From contig NZ_JACRWE010000003.1 of assembly GCF_014323405.1 (NCBI RefSeq), positions 496,001 through 560,000 on the forward strand: a stretch of DNA of 64,000 nt, read 5' to 3'. Below are positions 60,969-64,000 of the stretch, piece after piece. Position 1 is the first letter of the stretch, and each line of letters begins with the position of its first letter. This DNA is from Romboutsia faecis. GTDB taxonomy: Bacteria > Bacillota > Clostridia > Peptostreptococcales > Peptostreptococcaceae. The notes beneath the pieces were generated by a model that was not told where the DNA came from, ran no database searches, and saw only the letters and a program-made list of their open reading frames with translations. The position numbers were made by a program, and so were the translations under genes.

Positions 60969-61877
60969 TTATCTTTGCTCTAATTTTTCCTTTTTTCTTG
61001 CTTCCATCTTTAACTTATCTAAATAAGATACTGCATTTAATGCAGCGATTTGACCTTGACCTGCTGATTTAATATATGAGTATGGCTTTCCTGCACAATC
61101 ACCACAAGCAAAGCATCCATCTATATTAGTCTTCATGTTTATATCTACTATTACATGAGGTCCATCAGTTTCAAGACCTGGTACAAGAGATTTTAATGAA
61201 GCACTATCTTTTATTACAAATACTCCATCTACATCAATATCTTTCTCTTTAAAAGATACCTTATTTACAAGAGTCTCTCCTTGTATCTGTATAGGTCTAT
61301 CATTTATAACTTCTATAGAAGTATCTAATTCATGATTACCTCTCATTAATGATTCATTTTTATACATTGGTATAAAATAAGTTTTAGATGCAATTTCACT
61401 TAAGAAATTAGCTTCTTCTTCTGACTCCTTATTATATCCTATTATAGCTACTTTTTTATCTCTATATAAAGGAGCATCGCAAGTTGCGCAATACCCAACT
61501 CCTTTTCCTAGAAATTCTTCTTCTCCTTTAATAGGCTTGCCATATTCAACTCCAGTTGCAAGTATAACTGTTGTTGCTTCATACATCGAGTCGCCAGACA
61601 TTAATGCAAAATAATCACCCATTGAGTAGATGTTATTTATTCTTTTTTCACATATATCAATATCTAAATTTTTTACATGTTCTAAAAATTTATCTTTTAA
61701 CTCTACTCCACTTATATCATAAAACCCTAAATAGTTATCTATCGAAGGTGCTTTAGTAAGCTTATTGCTTAAATTTTCATTTCCAAATAATATAATATTC
61801 TTATTTCTTATTTTTGCATTTATAGCAGCTGATAATCCCGCAGGTCCACTACCTACTATTGCTATATCATATCTCAT
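60969..61877 (-). CDS. Thioredoxin reductase-like flavoprotein without NADPH motifs
   Basis: A 302-residue flavoprotein of the thioredoxin reductase fold. FAD motifs are intact (IAIVGSGPAGLSAAI at 5-19; GCFACGDCAGKPYSYI near 262), and the redox pair CATC is at C130/C133. The NADPH site is not intact: where TrxB has GGGxSAxEEA and HRRxxxR, this protein has IGYNKESEEEANF and FIPMYKNESL. That pattern points to a ferredoxin-dependent flavin thioredoxin reductase or relative. The start is ATG 61877 (MRYDIAIVG) with AGGTGAT, inside the end of the preceding spacer. It lies 17 bases past trxA in one unit. Confidence 0.88.
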   Translation of the reverse strand: MRYDIAIVGSGPAGLSAAINAKIRNKNIILFGNENLSNKLTKAPSIDNYLGFYDISGVELKDKFLEHVKNLDIDICEKRINNIYSMGDYFALMSGDSMYEATTVILATGVEYGKPIKGEEEFLGKGVGYCATCDAPLYRDKKVAIIGYNKESEEEANFLSEIASKTYFIPMYKNESLMRGNHELDTSIEVINDRPIQIQGETLVNKVSFKEKDIDVDGVFVIKDSASLKSLVPGLETDGPHVIVDINMKTNIDGCFACGDCAGKPYSYIKSAGQGQIAALNAVSYLDKLKMEARKKEKLEQR

Positions 61878-61894
61878 AATATCACCTATCATTT

Positions 61895-62212
61895 TTATAA
61901 GTAAGATTCAACCTTAGCTTTTATTTGTTCCTTAGGTATAAATCCTATCATTTTGTCTACTACCTTACCATCTTTAAATATTATCATCGTTGGTACTGTT
62001 GATACACTAAATTGTTGAGCTATTTCTAAACTTTGATCTACATCTAATTTCAAGAACTTAGCCTTACCATCCATTTCTGTTCCTAATGCTTCAAATACTG
62101 GTGCTAACATCTTACAAGGACCACACCAAGTTGCGAAAAAGTCTACTACAACTACTCCTTGTTTTTCTTCTACTTCACTTCTAAATTCTGATGTTTTTAT
62201 TATTTTAGCCAT
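61895..62212 (-). CDS. trxA: Thioredoxin
   Basis: A 105-residue thioredoxin with the canonical active site ATWCGPCK (C30, C33), the cis-proline loop VSTVPTMIIFKDGK near 70 and the buried Asp in VVDFFA. It transfers electrons from the adjacent reductase-like protein to disulfide substrates. AGGAGG precedes ATG 62212. It is the first gene of the trxA-reductase operon. The length and residues are standard. Confidence 0.95.
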   Translation of the reverse strand: MAKIIKTSEFRSEVEEKQGVVVVDFFATWCGPCKMLAPVFEALGTEMDGKAKFLKLDVDQSLEIAQQFSVSTVPTMIIFKDGKVVDKMIGFIPKEQIKAKVESYL

Positions 62213-62344
62213 ATTAATTTCCTCCTAGTTCTTCTCTATAATTATATTATGATATTTTCTTAATATAGTTATTATATTTTATAAAAATTTCTAATATTTG
62301 TTAATATAATTATACCCATGAATTATCCAACAAATCAAATTTTT

Positions 62345-63580
62345 TTAATTTGCCTTTTTAGTCTTAGGTATTTTTATTTCAAATACTGTATATTCTCCAA
62401 TTTTAGAATCAACATTAATATCATATTTTAAATTAATACTAAGCATTTTAGCTATTGAGAGTCCAATTCCTGAACCATCTATATATTTACTTCTTACAGC
62501 GTCACTTCTAAAGAATCTATCAAAAACATACTTTATTTCATCTTCCTTAATACCTATACCTGTATCCTTTATAGACAATTTTATATTATTATCTTCTTCC
62601 TTAAGATTTATAAATATACCATCATACTCATTAGTATATTTAAAAGCATTATCTATAAAAATTAGAATTAATTGTCTTAATTTATTTTTATCCGTAACTA
62701 TTATTTTATTCTCTAATTCACTTTTAAAAATAAATTCTTTATCTTGCATCTCTGCTATTTCTTCATAATCTTTATATATTTCACATACTATATTCTCTAT
62801 ATCTATGTTTTCGAAATTCATTTTAGATATATAATCTTCTTTGGTAAGTGATAAAAGATCGTTTATCATCTTTTTCATTCTTCTTGTTTCTCTCATAGCA
62901 TCTGCCACTGTTTCTACTTCATCGTTTATTGTATTTTCAGGATTCTTTAACATCCCTTCTAATTTAGATGATATTATAGAAATTGGAGTTCTAAGTTCAT
63001 GTGAGGCATCCTGTATAAAACTAGCTTGATTATTCCATGCTGTTTCTATAGGGACTAATGCTTTCTTTGTAAGGTATATAGCAATAAAATAAGCTACTAT
63101 TAATGATATTAGTATTCCTATAATCAGCGAAAAAACAAGTTGCTTTAATGAGCTAAGTTCTGAATCAATATTTCTTATTATCTCAATAGTGTATTTTCCA
63201 ATATTTAAATTAAGAACTCTAAATGCGTAACCATTATCTGACCATGTAAAGAAAGTATCCTTTTTAGAATTATTTATTTCAGGATATATATTTTCAAAAT
63301 ACCTATTTTCAGTATAATATCTTATTTTTCCATTTTCATATACATAAACCATATTTCTTGGATCTTCAAGAATAATAGGATTGAACATTGAACTTCTATT
63401 AAATTGTACACTTATTGATTCTAATTCTTCTTCTATTTTACTATCTATATTAGTATATGTAAGTTCTTTAAAATAAAAGAATATAAAAATAGAAAAAATC
63501 AGTAAGAATCCCCCGACAACAAATAAATTTATTTTTATTAATCTTTGTTTTGTATCAGTAAATACATTTTTATTTATCAT
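62345..63580 (-). CDS. Sensor histidine kinase
   Basis: A sensor kinase of about 411 residues. TM1 is about 15-37 and TM2 about 145-170, with a roughly 105-residue extracellular sensor between them. The H-box is SFIQDASHELRTPISIISSKLEGML near 190, followed by the N box DNAFKYTNEYDG near 315, the G1 box DTGIGIKEDEIKYVFDRFFRSD near 345 and the G2 box GSGIGLSIAKM near 375. ATG 63580 follows AGGATAT. The gene overlaps the regulator stop by 11 bases. It is a canonical OmpR-linked partner with no clue to the signal. Confidence 0.92.
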   Translation of the reverse strand: MINKNVFTDTKQRLIKINLFVVGGFLLIFSIFIFFYFKELTYTNIDSKIEEELESISVQFNRSSMFNPIILEDPRNMVYVYENGKIRYYTENRYFENIYPEINNSKKDTFFTWSDNGYAFRVLNLNIGKYTIEIIRNIDSELSSLKQLVFSLIIGILISLIVAYFIAIYLTKKALVPIETAWNNQASFIQDASHELRTPISIISSKLEGMLKNPENTINDEVETVADAMRETRRMKKMINDLLSLTKEDYISKMNFENIDIENIVCEIYKDYEEIAEMQDKEFIFKSELENKIIVTDKNKLRQLILIFIDNAFKYTNEYDGIFINLKEEDNNIKLSIKDTGIGIKEDEIKYVFDRFFRSDAVRSKYIDGSGIGLSIAKMLSINLKYDINVDSKIGEYTVFEIKIPKTKKAN

Positions 63581-64000
63581 CAAACATATATCCTACCTTA
63601 CGCTTAGTTTTTATGTACTTATCATATCCATATTTACCTAATTTTTTCCTCAAGTTACTTACATAAACCTCTACAATCTCAATAGTAGCATCTGATTCTA
63701 CCCCCCATATTCTATCATATATCTGTTCCTTTAATAAAATTGTACCTTTATTTAATAAGAAATATTCTAATAAACCAAATTGTTTGTTTTGAAGATTTAT
63801 TTCATCTCCATTTATGAATACTCTTCTTTTACTAAGATCTAAGTGTAAGTCTTTAAAATCTAAACTATTTTTATCATTTATTTTTCCATTAGTTCTTAAT
63901 ATTGCGTATATCCTAGCTATTAGTTCTTCCATATAAAATGGTTTTGTTAAATAATCATTTGCACCTATTGAAAATGCTCCAACCTTATCATCTAATGACT
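63570..64000 (-). CDS. OmpR-family response regulator, N-terminus cut by window edge
   Basis: The window's last gene is a partial response regulator whose start lies beyond the right edge. The visible residues cover the end of the receiver domain (LDDKVGAFSIGANDYLTKPFYMEELIARIYAIL, with the conserved Lys in TKPF) and the complete winged-helix domain (NLQNKQFGLLEYFLLNKGTILLKEQIYDRIWGVES ... VEVYVSNLRKKLGKYGYDKYIKTKRKVGYMF). The end overlaps the kinase by 11 bases. An ATG at 63932 is internal, not the real start. Confidence 0.95.
   Translation of the reverse strand, partial: SLDDKVGAFSIGANDYLTKPFYMEELIARIYAILRTNGKINDKNSLDFKDLHLDLSKRRVFINGDEINLQNKQFGLLEYFLLNKGTILLKEQIYDRIWGVESDATIEIVEVYVSNLRKKLGKYGYDKYIKTKRKVGYMFDDK

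Noticed and set aside
1..64000. CRISPR array, prophage or insertion sequence
   Set aside because: No regularly spaced direct repeats, phage structural genes, integrase or transposase could be read in either strand.

Overview
The window is a low-GC (well under 35% by eye), gene-dense stretch of a Gram-positive anaerobe. AGGAGG-type ribosome binding sites, U-tailed hairpin terminators, L,D-transpeptidase, AgcS, ECF, RecQ with two HRDC domains, YdbC, YqeB and an HsmR/HsmA-like pair all point to Clostridia, most likely Peptostreptococcaceae (Romboutsia/Paraclostridium/Clostridioides-like). This placement is inferred from protein families, not from a marker gene. The window holds 61 protein-coding genes; the first and last are cut by the edges. 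I found no rRNA, tRNA, CRISPR array, prophage or intact insertion sequence. It reads as core chromosome.

Layout. 1-5.1 kb: an AbgT transporter and an M20 peptidase in one operon, a BMP nucleoside-binding lipoprotein behind a PyrR-type attenuator, and an L,D-transpeptidase. 5.3-8.4 kb: a GH3 glycosidase divergent from an AraC regulator. 8.9-15.3 kb: a three-subunit xanthine dehydrogenase-type molybdenum hydroxylase, a cation/proton antiporter and an NCS2 purine (probably xanthine) permease. 15.7-19.8 kb: two small uncharacterised genes, an ABC exporter and L-lactate dehydrogenase. 20-25.5 kb: a DEAD-box-type helicase, an LL-DAP-type aminotransferase, methionine aminopeptidase and a U32 protein. 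25.6-31.7 kb: a permease split over two overlapping genes, a two-component system and the copper ATPase CopA with a CsoR-like operator. 31.9-38.3 kb: an M16C protease, an ECF S component, an HsmR/HsmA-like operon with a third membrane gene, and a pentapeptide-repeat protein. 38.5-47 kb: an antiporter under a fluoride riboswitch, a hydrolase, DHFR and thymidylate synthase, a HAD phosphatase, a SWIM/SNF2 helicase and a second NCS2 permease. 47.2-51.3 kb: a six-gene molybdenum cofactor operon (yqeB, XdhC-type, mogA/moaB, moaA, moaC, MOSC). 51.5-59.9 kb: YbjQ with a small membrane protein, a RelA/SpoT-domain protein, RecQ, AgcS, EamA and YdbC. 60-64 kb: ArsR with a NifX-like protein, thioredoxin with an atypical reductase, and a two-component system.

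How it fits together. The hydroxylase (8.9-12.4 kb), the purine permease (14-15.3 kb) and the Mo-cofactor/YqeB operon (47-51 kb) look like one purine-catabolic system in two places. YqeB marks the selenium-dependent molybdenum hydroxylase type. The most informative regulatory signals are the PyrR attenuator before the BMP lipoprotein, the fluoride riboswitch before an antiporter, the CsoR-like palindrome before copA, a Rex-like site between ldh and the helicase gene, and twin palindromes before the HsmR-like operon. The most unusual proteins are the thioredoxin reductase homologue without NADPH motifs, the RelA/SpoT protein with an altered active-site loop and a long C-terminus, and two pairs or sets of small unannotated genes.
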